Origin: Symsagittifera roscoffensis
Lineage: Eukaryota; Xenacoelomorpha; Acoela; Convolutidae
Length of the DNA: 64,000 nucleotides
Assembly: GCF_963678635.1 (NCBI RefSeq)
Contig: NC_087063.1
Span: 56,449,504-56,513,503, forward strand
Reading direction: 5' to 3'
Below are positions 13,199 through 23,951 of the stretch, piece by piece (position 1 is the first letter of the stretch; each line of letters starts with the position of its first letter). The notes below the pieces were generated by a model. The model was not told the origin of the DNA, made no database searches, and saw nothing but the letters and a program-made list of their open reading frames with translations. The position numbers were made by a program, and so were the translations under genes.

Positions 13199-14720
13199 TG
13201 ATCATAGGCCTGTGTTGCGGAGGTTGCGTCAGAAAAAGAGTATCAAGATTGCCTTGTCCAGCTCACAACTGAGAGCAGATGTGCCACCGGAACGGGCAAG
13301 AGTTGAAGAAGAAGTCAAAACGAACGCGACTATGGAGGACATTTTGAAAAAAGAGATCAGTTGGAGAGGTTCAAAGAAGAATTGGCCCGGACGCAGCAGG
13401 ACAGGGACATGTGGAGAAAACTCCTTGAAGACAAGAATAGGAGACAAAAAGAGTAAATAGCTTGGCTGAAGAGAGAGAGCACAAAGAACGTTTGGAGCGC
13501 CTCAAACAACCTGATCTTGAGCATGAACCAACCCGTAGAGTTAGTGACACCCAGAGAACTAAGTCAGACAACTGAAATGCAATAATCTGGAAAACTGATG
13601 AACCCGAACCCAAGCGATACCCTGGGGGATCCAGTAGTGGAAAGAACCATGCGAGAGAACCATGCGAGCAGTTGAAACAGCTGGTCGAATCGTTGCCCAC
13701 AGGCAGACGCTAGGTTCCGGGATGACTGCACCCTATGGAACAATCAATGATGCCGAAAGAGTGATACTCTTCGAGGAAGTGAATTGGGCAGTGACAAGAA
13801 GCCAGGCAGATAAGGAAATTGCCACCGAAGAAACTATCTGGGTGATGGATGTGCCAAAGAAAAACCAGATTCCGACGCGGGCGCATGTTTTAATTATTCA
13901 TTTTGGAGCCCGGTAATGAATTTGCAGCAAAAACTACTCGGCACTTCACACCAGATACTAGGAGAAAGCCTGGTGATGAAATTGCAGAGTCTGAGGTTCT
14001 CTTGGACCACGACTTTGATGGCTTTTGGTGGTGCCACCGTGGCCCAGTTGTACAAAATGGTAAAGCTAATAAATCCACGAAGAATCCCTAGCGTAGTGAT
14101 CCTGATAGGCACTTACAATATGTCCAGAGGCCCAGACTTGGAAGAAGTGAGATAGGAGAACAAGTTGGTTAAAATATGGTGGAAGTTACAAGGTATGGTG
14201 TTGAGCATCTGTACCATTCCAATGAGCACGAGGTTACATCTGGTGGCTACGCGCAGACAGAGTGAGAGGACTGTGAGATGGAATAGTCCGTAACATGGCA
14301 AGCCGTAATGCGGGAAGACTGGTATTGTTGGATCTGGAGTATGAATTGAAAGCACTGGATCAGTCAAGATTCATTGTCGATGGCATTCACTTCGACACAG
14401 TCGAAGGACAGGCCGGATGAACCGCGTGTTCCCGGACTGATTGAATGAACTGGAAACTGAATTGTCTGACACAGGGGTGTTAAACGAGAATGGATCAGTG
14501 GACGTGCGAACCATCTCACCTTTATGCCTCCTATATTGGACACGCGTTTAGAATCAGTCACGGTGAAATCACAAACCACGAGGAGCTCAAATGATTCTGA
14601 GGCAGGTTCGGATTGTGCCACTCCCTCGGATTGTTACAGTTCGAACCAGCGGCGGCACTATAAAAACAGCGATAGAGGTCCTAACGATCCTTTATTAGTA
14701 AAAAGGAGGCTCTGAAAATT
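13199..14720 (+). pseudogene. LTR-element 3' ORF relic with SGNH-hydrolase-like domain
   Basis: The base composition is less AT-rich than the flanking satellite. Reading shifts frame several times and meets stops, so this is a relic. The first part (13,300-13,560) is rich in Glu, Arg, Lys and Gln, like a coiled coil. The second part shows blocks typical of SGNH/GDSL esterase folds: 'GGATVAQL' near 14,024, 'GTYNMSRGPD' near 14,105-14,140 (block III region, normally G-x-N-D/N), and 'DGIHFD' at 14,379-14,396 (block V, D-x-x-H). A clear block I serine motif is not readable. SGNH-like domains are known in some retroelement ORFs, and I infer this is the 3' end of the same family as the element at 54-64 kb. 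The adjoining LTR-like sequence supports that. Family identity is inference. Confidence 0.55.
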
Positions 14721-16300
14721 CTGGAATTTTTACTCTTCAGAGTTTCGATTCTGAGCGGTCTATTTCTGAGACATGCGGAAACGGCCATTTTTGATGAAAA
14801 AAGACGAAAAAACACACAACCGGTGATACTGAACAAAAAACGGTCAATATAAAACACGAGAAAAACGAGACGTTTCATCGTGGTAGCAGAACACGATAAG
14901 ACTCTTATCAGGAAGAGATCTCAAGAAAGGAGACTTCAGTGGACGATCCGGAGCGGATCATTACCCTCCCGTGCCACGAAATTGAATAAACAAGGACGTT
15001 ATTTTCAGTGAAGCACGGAGTTGGAGACTCGGTTACTGGAGACCAATATATGTTGAAAGACGGTAATAAACTGCTTTTTTAACTACTTTAATGCCCTGAA
15101 CATTTGAATTGACTCCAGTCATGCTTGGTATTTCAGAATATGAGTAGCTAGAAAGAGGAAAGGGTCAATCCATCTCCAATGGATTTAGTATATAACTGTC
15201 ACTAAAAACCATTGAAATAGGATATTCTAGCCGTGTTTTTAATAGCAATTACGTAGTCTGGGGATCCGAGACCCAGCTATGTGGTTGTCTTCGCATGTAA
15301 ACAAAAGCTGATCAAAAGTCGTTTGACTGATGGCCTAAAAATGGTAACTTTTACTTAACCCTAGACAGACCAGAAAACCAACTGGGTAGATCTAGACGGT
15401 GAAAAATGGGTATAATTAAGGTAGCTGACGCTGGCCAGTCGTAAATAGGTGCTTTTTCTACGCTCCGTCGCTTTGTAGTTTTTGAGCGAATGTTATAAAG
15501 ACGTTTTTATGGCGCTCCTGGGTGGGCCTGTCCGAGGCATAAGACCATCATGATCAGCAAACGTTTCAGCGAAGAACCCCCGCACCGGGCGTATGCCCAA
15601 GTTACAGGCTTCATTGTCCTGTATTGTATTAGGTGGAAGGTACCGACCCTTCACCTGGTACTATTTAGCTTTTAAACTTAGTTAAGACCAAAAATTCCGG
15701 GGGCCGGAGGGTTAGGTGGGAGGTCTAGAGCCCGCTTATCCCAAAGCCCTGGGACCAAAAACAATTAAAAAGAAAGCGTAAAACCAATCAAAGATAGTGT
15801 ATAACTAAGAAAAAACCAAAAACAAATTTATTTGAAAACAAAAAATTTCAAAAAACAGTAAGAAATCCAAAAAAGACTAAAACAGTAAAAAAGTGTAAAA
15901 GGACAAGTTATATATAATTTCCGGACTGGATGTGATCTGACCTTCCTATTGTTGTTGTTTCTGATTAAAAGATCGACTGTTTTGGTGGTGGATAAGGTAC
16001 CCTCACTTGAGTGTTATTTGAGTACTTAAAGACGTTAATGACAAATTTGCCGGTGATACACTTTTAGTATCTTTCGGGTACTATTTCATCAAAATTTAGG
16101 TGGTGGGGGCACAGTTGGATCGGTCCAATTGCACCCTCCAACGATTGCGAATTTCTGAAGAAAGGGTCTTATTTCAGATGTTTTGTGGCAAAGGAGGCTA
16201 TAATCACCCCAATTTTGTCGTAAAAAAAACTGATTTTCGACCAAACTGTTAACCCCAGAAATTTTGAATATCCGAGTTCTTACGAGCAGCCAAAAGTTTC
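14721..16300 (+). repeat. LTR-like relic related to the LTR at 54.3-56 kb
   Basis: Collinear similarity to the 54.8-55.6 kb region is visible by eye. Both have 'atccatct-aatggat' followed by 'actgtc-taaaaa'. Both then have a '(t)ctggggatc-gagacc' / 'ttgggtatctagagacc' block, an identical 'tttttatggcgctcctgggt' (near 15,505 and 55,200), and an A-rich stretch. Exact LTR ends were not identified. It lies between the 3' ORF relic and a gag relic, an order expected for adjoining elements sharing one LTR. Confidence 0.55.
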
Positions 16301-17545
16301 TGCGCAGTGAGCTACTACGTAGTTCGACCCCCCCCCCCCTAACTCAAGAAACCGCGAGGAAAAAGACTTATAAGAAATTTGCGAAAATAAAGAAAAATTT
16401 CGATCAAAGTTTTTTGTAATTTTCCGAATTTCGTCAATATGTTTTGAGAGCCGAGTTTTTGAGTTTATAGAGTTAGAGTGGTAAAAAAGTTTTTACGTTA
16501 GGAGCCAGTTAGCGTAACGGGCTCAATTGCTAGGGCGAGTTTTGAGAAACCCTCCGAATAGTTCCGTGGATAGAGCTAGAGACCTAAAGATTGGAAAAGG
16601 AAGGATTCGGAGGAACCAAATTTGATAGTTTTTGGCCAAATTTTTTGTTTCCAAACTAATTTTGGTCCGTTTTTTTTGCCTCATTCCAGTGCCGTACAGG
16701 GCTGCTACGCTCGTTTTAATTGCTTTTAGGCACTTTCAGAAGGAATTGCGGAAAAGGTCTCTGAGAACCTATATAGGTGGTGAAAAAATGCCAGCCTAAC
16801 GAACCCGTATTCGGTGATTTCTCAGAGATTAGCCAACCGATCGGAATAATATTGGTACCACAAGTCGACGTTTTTAATCACTTTCCTGGATCGCAACCGT
16901 TTTTTGGTTGACAAGTTCAGTAAAGAACTTTTTTTTAAATTTGTTAGTTCGGAGGGTCCAGATTTTAAGGAACCCTCCGAGCCGCAGAAATTTTAAAAAA
17001 AATCACCTTTTCAAAACTACTGGAAAGGTTGACCGAGTCCACCAACCTAATTTTAAGTAGCTGAGACTGCAATCGGGGGCTTAACAGCGGGGGAATTATC
17101 TGTTTTCGTGATTTTTGGGCAACCCTCCGAAGCAACCCTCCGGAGTCAGCTAAGCCCCTTTAGCAAACTTCTTTAGCGGAAATTTTTCACGTAACCCTCC
17201 GAGACCATTAAAAAACTCCCCCATAGTGAATTTAGCTTGTTTTGATTCTTTTGGAGACCATTTTAGGCGAAGCTTTGAAAAAATTAGAATTTTGAGGGTA
17301 CCCTCCGAAGCAACCCTCCAGAGTGACTTAAGCCTCTTATTGACCCTCCTTAATGAATTAAGGGGGACCCTCCGAAGCAACTTAGGTGTTTAAGGTAGCC
17401 TCCGAGGTAACCCTCTGGAGTAAGCTAAGTGTCTTGACAACCCTCCGAAATAATCCACCGGTGTGACTTAAGCCCTTTAACAACCATCCTTAGTAAAGAC
17501 TTGGAGGTACCCTCCGGGACAATTTAATGATCCTTAGACATCCTT
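16301..17545 (+). repeat. Leader-like region with degenerate 'accctccg' repeats
   Basis: The phrase 'accctccg' occurs about ten times between 16,549 and 17,515. The longer unit 'accctccgaagcaaccctcc' plus '-gagt-a-ctaag-c-ctt' recurs near 17,109, 17,293 and, degenerate, 17,398-17,470. A C11 run lies at about 16,328. The position between an LTR-like block and a gag start matches the repeat-filled leader of the 54-64 kb element, so I read it as that element family's untranslated leader. No gene is supported. Confidence 0.6.
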
Positions 17546-17705
17546 TTAATGTCCAAAAAGAAGGCCGACTACCCACGGGACGTGTATATTAGGAGAATAT
17601 TGGCCCAGTTGACCCACAGATTTGCGATTAACTTTGGATTCTAAATCGGGTTCATCAAAAGTATCCGATTAAATTTTTTTTATTGTGATTTTGGTTGGGT
17701 GGTTG

Positions 17706-17985
17706 GCTTGAGCTACTTAATAGGAAGGCTCGGGCAATCCGGGAACACATAAAAGAAGACTTCGGTGAGTTTATTAGACAAGACACACTCACTTGTGAAG
17801 ACAAAATTGTTCCCTACTCTCGCGCACTTGGAACTGTCCGGGTATGGGAGAGCTTTTGCTTAGAATCTAGATACTTTCGATCAAAAATTTGCCTTGAGCT
17901 ACATTGTAGGTTAGCTCGGGCAATCGCAGGACATATAAAAGAAGACCTCGGTGAGTGTATTAGACAAGACACACTCACTTAAGAA
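17706..17985 (+). repeat. Direct repeat, ~187-bp step
   Basis: A block of about 95 bp containing 'gctcgggcaatc', 'cacataaaagaagac-tcgg' and 'agacaagacacactcactt' occurs at 17,706-17,805 and again at 17,893-17,985. The copies stay in the same reading frame over 95 codons, but this is probably coincidence in a leader region. No protein family is recognised. Confidence 0.75.
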
Positions 17986-18452
17986 TACAGTGTCCTGGGC
18001 TTCGTTCTCTTGGAGTGTTCCAATCGAGGGAAGTCTTTTTCTTTAAGATTAAATTTTAATTATCTGTTACTGAAACCATCACTGCTCTTCTATAAAATAT
18101 TGTTTGATTTTTAACGAAGCAGTGATTTGATACCTCCATAACAATAAAGTGATACTGAACGAAAAAGATCGCTGTCCCCTACAGGGTATTCTTATCTAGT
18201 TATCAATTGTGTTTTGTGTGTTAGTTAAAACATCTTGTGAAATTTTGTGATACTGTTATACTAGGTGATAGAGTGGAGTTAGTAATAAGTAAACACGGTG
18301 TGTAACTTTAGCTGAGTCACTAATAGCATTTTCAAGAGATTGAAAGGATTTTTTGATTTTGAAGGAGTTGAGTGAGCAGGATTGAGCAAGTTTTTCGAAT
18401 TTATTTTCGGAACTTGTGCGTTGCCGTCGAAAGAAATTTTTTATCACGAGAC

Positions 18453-19480
18453 ATGCAGCGTAGAGTCTCGCTAGGATAAATAACTAAGATTCCCAGGCTG
18501 AGCTCGGGAAGCATGCGGAGGTTTAAACCACGGCGTTGCCAATCCTCGATTAGTAGCAACACGGACGTTTTCGCTTGTGAAGCAGCAGGTGAAGTTCATA
18601 GTGATCTTTCAGTGGGCGGAAAGAAACTAAGAAGTGAGAAAAATCGAGATGGTGTTGAAGAGTGAGACACCGACGCCGGAACGGCTAACGTGACGCTGAA
18701 AGATCCCTTCGAGACTAATCCGACCCGACCACCACCATCACGAGGACCCGGAAGAGCTTGGCGAGGAGCTTGAGCGGGAAGAAAGCGAGGAAACTCAAGA
18801 GACCTCGGAGCGTTCCGAGGTCGGAGTACGAGAAGATCTATTGTTTAAGGGAACCTCAAAGTAAGAGACCAAAAGCAATAGTCGGAGAGAAAACAATCCT
18901 CTCTAGTCAAGCAGGGCGAGAATGCGATGATGTCGAGTATAAGTCCGAGGGAAGAGCAACCAAGTTCAAAAGCGAAAAGAAGCTTCAAGACGATGTACGA
19001 TGAGCGCATAAGGTCGCTCCGTACTGATGGATTGTCCTCTGGGTTTGACGGCAGGGGCTGAAGCACTCGGACATGGACTTCACACCTAGCCCGAGACAGG
19101 AGAAGAGCAAGAAAGCGTTGCCTGACCCGCCAATTAGACCAATGTCAGACGGGATAACGATGGGAGCGTCGTCGACATACGACAGGCTGATGATGTCGAT
19201 GGGCACACAGAAAGGTGGTACATCGTCGAGTACCAGGCTGCAACCTCAATTGACGTCATCGTCTCTGGGTCGCTGGGAACGGCTAACGACTTTAGTGACT
19301 TGTTTGCCGGTGTAATGACAAGCCTTGAAGAACTACGACATTTTTCACAAAGAGAATGGATCGAGTTGAAGAAAGGGCTCAAAAAGGCCATGAAAGATTG
19401 AGAGACGAGCTGACCGACGTGAAGTCACAAGCGAGAAGTGATCAGGCCTAGCTGATTCTGGACACCGATCAATGCCTGTC
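18453..19480 (+). pseudogene. gag N-terminal relic of the older LTR element
   Basis: A basic, Arg/Lys/Glu-rich, stop-interrupted coding-like region begins at an ATG near 18,453, about 2.95 kb after the shared 'tttttatggcgctcctgggt' phrase. The matching distance in the 54-64 kb element is about 2.77 kb to its gag ATG. Its composition is less AT-rich than its neighbours. The best frames are 18,758-19,003 and 19,073-19,315, in different phases. No Gag core or zinc knuckle is visible. The sequence stops at about 19,500, where capsid-relic sequence begins, so it looks truncated by a later rearrangement. Confidence 0.45.
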
Positions 19481-19544
19481 GGAAAGTTTGGCGCTGGCGA
19501 CGAAGGAGTCAGCGCCAAACTCAGCGAGAAAAAAATAGTAGGAA

Positions 19545-20046
19545 GCCTCCTGAGTAGACGTGAGTTCAAAACCCATTTTATAATGATGATCATAATTAGC
19601 GAGACTGATTCCAAGATTAGTGTTCAAAACGAAATCAAGAGCTTCAGGCTTTTTGTAGTAAAATTTTTCAACGTCTGTTATTGAGTTTAGAGTTTTTTTA
19701 ATACGTAGGCCGTTTCTTGACACAATGCTCTCATTCAACCCAAATTTTTGGCGAGGAAAAGGATTTGTCCTTTATAGTCCACAAATTTGCTTCGTTTCTT
19801 CGCTTCTTCTCATTGCTGCTATCATTCTTCGAACAGGCTCTTTTGCAAAAACATCCTCTCATCGCCAGCTTTAAACCACAGCAGTTGCGAGAAACGTTTT
19901 TAGCTCTACCTCGATGTAACTGTAAATGAGTTCTTTAACATTTTTAAAATATGTATGAGAGAACATAGTTAATCACAGTCATCTTTCTGACAAAGTGATC
20001 AGCTTCGATTATGTGAAACTAGTATTGTTTAGCTGCATCTCAATAT
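19545..20046 (-). pseudogene. Polinton-type major capsid protein fragment (copy 1)
   Basis: A minus-strand internal fragment of the capsid relic at 21,005-22,389, nearly identical to it over about 500 bp with frame-breaking indels. Readable phrases include 'NESIVSRNGLRI', 'LGISLANYDHHYKMGFELTS' and 'TQEAS'. This is the C-terminal part of a double-jelly-roll capsid of the type annotated as F54H12.2-like in Polintons (family assignment from remembered motif pattern, not a search). Both ends are abrupt: about 19,545 joins gag-relic sequence and about 20,046 joins a G-rich stretch. It is a duplicate lying 1.62 kb from copy 2 in the same orientation. Confidence 0.6.
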
Positions 20047-20049
20047 GTG

Positions 20050-20230
20050 GCAATCAGGGGAGGTAGGGGGGAGGGGTTGCCAACCGTCATCTATGTTTTA
20101 AGATAGGGAATATATTTCCGGGACCGCTGGCTATGTATAAGGATGGGGAATATATTTCTTATGTTTCAAGATATGTTGTAGGTTTTGCCAGAGGTTTGAG
20201 ATAGTAAGATGATAACTTTCAAAAAAGTTT
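20050..20230. repeat. 'ggGAATATATTTcc' repeat patch
   Basis: Contains two near-copies of 'tatg(t/a)ttaagataggggaatatattt' and a following 'gagatagtaagatgataac' phrase. The same family of phrases ('attaacatagggaatagat', 'gagatggtaagtttcaaaaa') recurs at 30,750-31,280. In both places the patch lies just upstream, on the minus strand, of a capsid relic. Confidence 0.5.
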
Positions 20231-21000
20231 TTCAGCGCTCAATCTTGATGTGTATTAAAATTTGCTACACTAAGCCGATAGAGTATAGATTTTTCAATGT
20301 ACTAATATATGTTATTAATGTTGTTTTTCTTTTGCTCTCTTGTTTTTCTTTTGCTCTCTTGTACAACAAAAAAGGTTACTACACCAGCGGGAGGTGTTCC
20401 CGAGGAGCGTAGCGACAAGCAACGCTGGGCTAGCTGTTGCTCGCTAAATCAATTGGCCATACCTTTTTATTGGGAAGTACTTCATTTGAAAATTTTTGGG
20501 CTTCTATTAAACTTGTAGAAAAAGAAAATCTGTTGTTGATAAGAATGAAACAAAAAAAATTATAAGTTTTACAAAAACATCAAGAAAATAGTTTAGAATT
20601 TTATGTATTTAGCAAATCTTATCAAATCATTATCAATTAGTTTGAACGGTAATAGAAATCTATCTTAAATTATAAGATGAGTAACATAAATACAATAAAG
20701 TTCGCATAACACTGAACCGGCTGATTGTATTTGTTTTTCATCAGTAGTTGATTTCTCTCGTGAGCTGTACGTAACACATTTTTGTACACAAGGGGATAAT
20801 CAGATAATCTTTTACCTAGACGATCTGCGAAGAATATCTGCGGCCAGTTTGAGCAAAAAGCAACCAGTGGGTTCCAGGTTGATCCGAGGGTTAAACATTC
20901 ATATTCATGAACGATTTATCGTTTTTTAGTACTGAAGGGCATAGAAAATCTGCCGGAAAAATACATCTAAAGCGATGTTTCATTTTTTTACAACGCTTTA
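20231..21000. other. Intervening DNA, no supported gene
   Basis: AT-rich, stop-rich. A short GC-rich patch at about 20,380-20,440 ('gaggagcgtagcgacaagc' and following) can form small stems but matches no RNA family I recognise. The rest holds nothing I can support. Confidence 0.45.
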
Positions 21001-21004
21001 CTAT

Positions 21005-22389
21005 GGCTAGCTTAGGTCATGAGAGTGAATCTGGTAAATTTTCTATCTGAACGCACATAAACTGTTGATGCACTCTCTCCCATAAATAATAAATTAGCAA
21101 GACCTATGTCAAAATTGAGTTCGATCGAAAAAGTGCACTTGGTCATTTCAGGATGAGTAAAAGTGTGTGAAGCCTCCTGAGTAGACGTGAGATCAAAACC
21201 CATGTTATAATGATTATCATAACTAGCGAGACTGATTCCAAGATTAGTGTTCTAAACAAAATCAAGAGCTTCAGGCGTATTGTAGTAAAAAAAAACTTTA
21301 CGTCTGTTGTTGAGTTTGGATTTTTTGCAATACGTAGGCCGTTTCTTGACACAATGCTCTCATTCAACCAAACTTTTAGTAGGGAAAAGGATTTGTCCTT
21401 AATAGTCCACAAAATTGCTTCGTTTCTTCGTTTATTCACATTGCTGCTATCATTCTTCGAACAGGTTCTTTTGCAAAAACATCCTCTCATTGCCAGTTTT
21501 GATACCCAGCAGTTGCGAGAAACGTTTTTAGCTCTACCTCGATGTAACTGTAAATGGCCGAGTTCTCCAACATTTTTTTATCTGTATGAGAGAACACAGT
21601 TAGCCACAGTCATCTTTCTGACATAGAGATTAGCTTCGATTATGTGAAACTTGTATTGTTCAGCTGCATCTGAAATTGTGACAAAAAAACCGTTCGGAGA
21701 AAATCTGAGAGACAATCTCAGATAGCCACACCTCTAGGTAGATGCGTGTCACACGACCAGAAGTCGCAAGTTATTTTACCAAATAGCTTCAGCTCGTTCG
21801 AGACCACCATGAGAAATTTTGTGCTCCGTAACATCATCAGCTCTCCAATACCGTCAATAGCTGATGGATTTTCTTCATAATAAAAACCTTGACAAGCCAA
21901 CTATGTTTTATTAGCACTATAACCGTATGAAAACTCGGACTCATTAAAAATTTTTTGGGCAAAGTTAGCGTTGGTAGTTGATATTTTCTTGCCAGTCAGA
22001 GACAACGTAAACTCAGAAAAAAAAGGAGATAATTGATTGTTAATAAATTACGGCGTATCTCGTTTGCGGCCTCTGTATTATGCGTCCGAAGCATTGTTTA
22101 ATACTTCGAACAACTCGTGCAACTATTTCTAAACGATTACGTTGAAGATCGATGAAGTTGTCCATCAGGAGAGTAGGAAGAGCCAATATTTTTGCGTGAA
22201 TGCACTTTCAAAAGTGACAAGTAGGGGCGGTTTTTTGAATAAGTCTATCGAGCTGTAAGTTGCTTCACTCGGGATAAAATTGGAAAAAGTTTTAACCCTT
22301 GTAAAGAAATCCGAGCGACTTCTCAGTGCGGTTCGTTTTCTGGGAATGATGCGTCTTGTTTTTCGTTTCACCGCCGTTGTTCTTTTCAT
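21005..22389 (-). pseudogene. Polinton-type major capsid protein relic (copy 2, longest)
   Basis: The most complete capsid remnant, about 1.4 kb on the minus strand in several frames. In protein order: a strongly basic N-terminus (22,389-22,300, 'MKRTTAVKRKTRRIIPRKR', resembling viral core/packaging peptides); 'SSIDLFKKPP' (about 22,230); a segment with 'FTLSLTGKKISTTNANFAQK' (about 22,010); 'LACQGFYYEENPSAIDGIG' (about 21,850); 'KLFGKI' (about 21,780); a 'YVRKMTV' strand (about 21,610); and a C-terminal 'LGISLASYDNHYNMGFDLTS' followed by 'FMGES' (21,215-21,070). This order fits the F54H12.2-like double-jelly-roll capsid of Polintons/adintoviruses. At least four frameshifts or stops break it, so no working protein is expected. 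The assignment comes from motif order and would need a structure-aware search. Confidence 0.62.
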
Positions 22390-22750
22390 TTGACTTTTTC
22401 GAGTTTCACTTGCTCCTCCTACTTGCTTTTTGATTGTTTTTATTTAGATTCTAATGGATTTCTACTGTCAGTCTCCGTAGATTTCAAAAAAATTGATTAC
22501 AATCGATTAAAAATTGAGTATAATTGTACTAAATTTTGAAACAATAAAATCCATTATAATCGATTAAGCAGATTATTTTTGAAAGCTTTTTTTTTGTCAA
22601 GTTTTATTGAAATGTAATCCATTATACTGAATTAAAATCCATTATTATTCACAACCGTCATTGCTTTATTTCGTTTTCATCTATGTTTTGTTTTGTGTAC
22701 TTTTCAGTTGGTTGCCGAACTAAACGAAAGAGTAATTTTGTACTTATCGC
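22390..22750. repeat. AT-rich stretch with recurring 'aatcgatta' motifs
   Basis: Several copies of 'attaca/ataatcgattaa' and 'aatccattat' occur between 22,490 and 22,655. The motif is shared with the foldback element at 4,862-5,034, so a degraded MITE is possible, but I cannot find two clean arms. Confidence 0.4.
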
Positions 22751-22769
22751 CAAGGGTGGATTTAGGTGG

Positions 22770-22830
22770 GGGGGGGGGGGGGGGCGTTACCTCCGCTCCG
22801 GGATTCGAACCCCTGCCGACCAAAAAGGTC
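22770..22830 (-). other. tRNA-like B-box in a G-rich tract
   Basis: The minus strand contains 'ggggttcgaatcccgg', an exact RNA polymerase III B-box (GGTTCGAATCC), just beside a run of G residues on the plus strand. The predicted T-stem is only three good pairs and no A-box or cloverleaf is readable, so I do not call a tRNA. A tRNA-derived SINE fragment is possible. Confidence 0.3.
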
Positions 22831-23024
22831 CCTTTTCAAACTATCTTGAGATATTCATTTTTGGTGAGACGGAGTCTGAAATGTTTCTAAAGGCGCTTTC
22901 GTAAAGTTTTTGCGCAACGTTCAAAATTTTGAAAAAACAGTCCAACCAAATCGATTTTTTGGTGAAAAAGTTTTCCAAAACGAGTCTAAAAACTTTTTTT
23001 GGCCAGAGGCGCAGACCAAAAAGT

Positions 23025-23951
23025 CTAAAAACCAAAGAGTCCAAAAAGAGTCTTCAAACGTTTTTTCGAAACTTTGCCTGCGGCACACTGAATATGAATC
23101 GGAATTCTGCGTCCTTTTTGTTGCAGCGCCTTGAAGTCATGTAAGAATTTTGTATGCACTTCGTGGTTTTTGGAGCGACCGATACGTGTGCACAACCCCG
23201 GGTATGCAGATTTAACCCAATTTGTGATGGCCGTGTCCGATTGTTCTGAATCTGTTATGTAATTGATTGACTTACCAGTTGGTTTTTCCTGCTGAAGGTG
23301 GATGCCTAGTTGTGGTAGCAAATTTCTACCCAGTATGTTTGCCCGTTTATCGTCAACCACCACAAATGGCGCCGTGTTCATTGTCCACCCTCCTGATTCT
23401 ATAGGGGCAATGAGCCTGCCGAACGCCGGGATTTTGTATCCATTGTAGCAGACCATTCTGTTAGCCTCGTCGTTTTGGTTGAGTTGAATTCGTCTAGCTC
23501 TCGGCACCGTATTTTCTAATATGACCGCTGTCTTATTGTTTACAAATGACGTTGGAGATCCTGTATCTGCGATGAAAGTAATACTGTTATTACCAATTTT
23601 AACTCGAATGAGATGTCCTATTAAATCGTTCGTTGTTAATTTTCCTGCCGTTTCTTCTTCGTAGTGTACAGCATTTACGCTGTTGTCCTCTGGGTGTATG
23701 AATTCCCATCCCGGGACGACATCCCCTGCCTGGAGATAGTCAACATACGCCGCTATATCAGTGTCCTGGATGTTTACCTCGGGCTTTGTATCTTCACTGA
23801 TTGCATTAACGTTTGAGGAATTACAGAGTCTTGCGTAGTGTCCTCTTTTAGTACATTTGTTACAAATTTTGTCTTTTGCCGGGCATTGTTGGAGGTGACC
23901 GGGTCCAAACGGATTACCGCACTTAAAACAAGATTGTTTTCTGTCTCTATC
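23025..23951 (-). pseudogene. Ty3-like zinc-knuckle and aspartic protease, truncated before RT
   Basis: Open on the minus strand from 23,951 down to 23,025, in the same frame as the upstream gag and separated from it by a single TAA (23,952-23,954). Starts with two zinc knuckles: 'CFKCGNPFGPGHLQQC' (an expanded C-x2-C-x8-H-x4-C) and a standard 'CNKCTKRGHYARLC'. An acidic spacer and a retropepsin follow, with 'FIADTGSPTSFV' (catalytic D-T-G) and 'ILGRNLLPQLGI'. The sequence then reaches 'KGRRIPIHIQ', the linker that normally precedes reverse transcriptase, and becomes unrelated at about 23,090. RT, RNase H and integrase are absent, so the copy is 3'-truncated. Confidence 0.8.

Noticed and set aside
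22770-22830. A tRNA gene on the minus strand
   Set aside because: Only the B-box is convincing; the T-stem has mismatches and no anticodon or D arm can be drawn.
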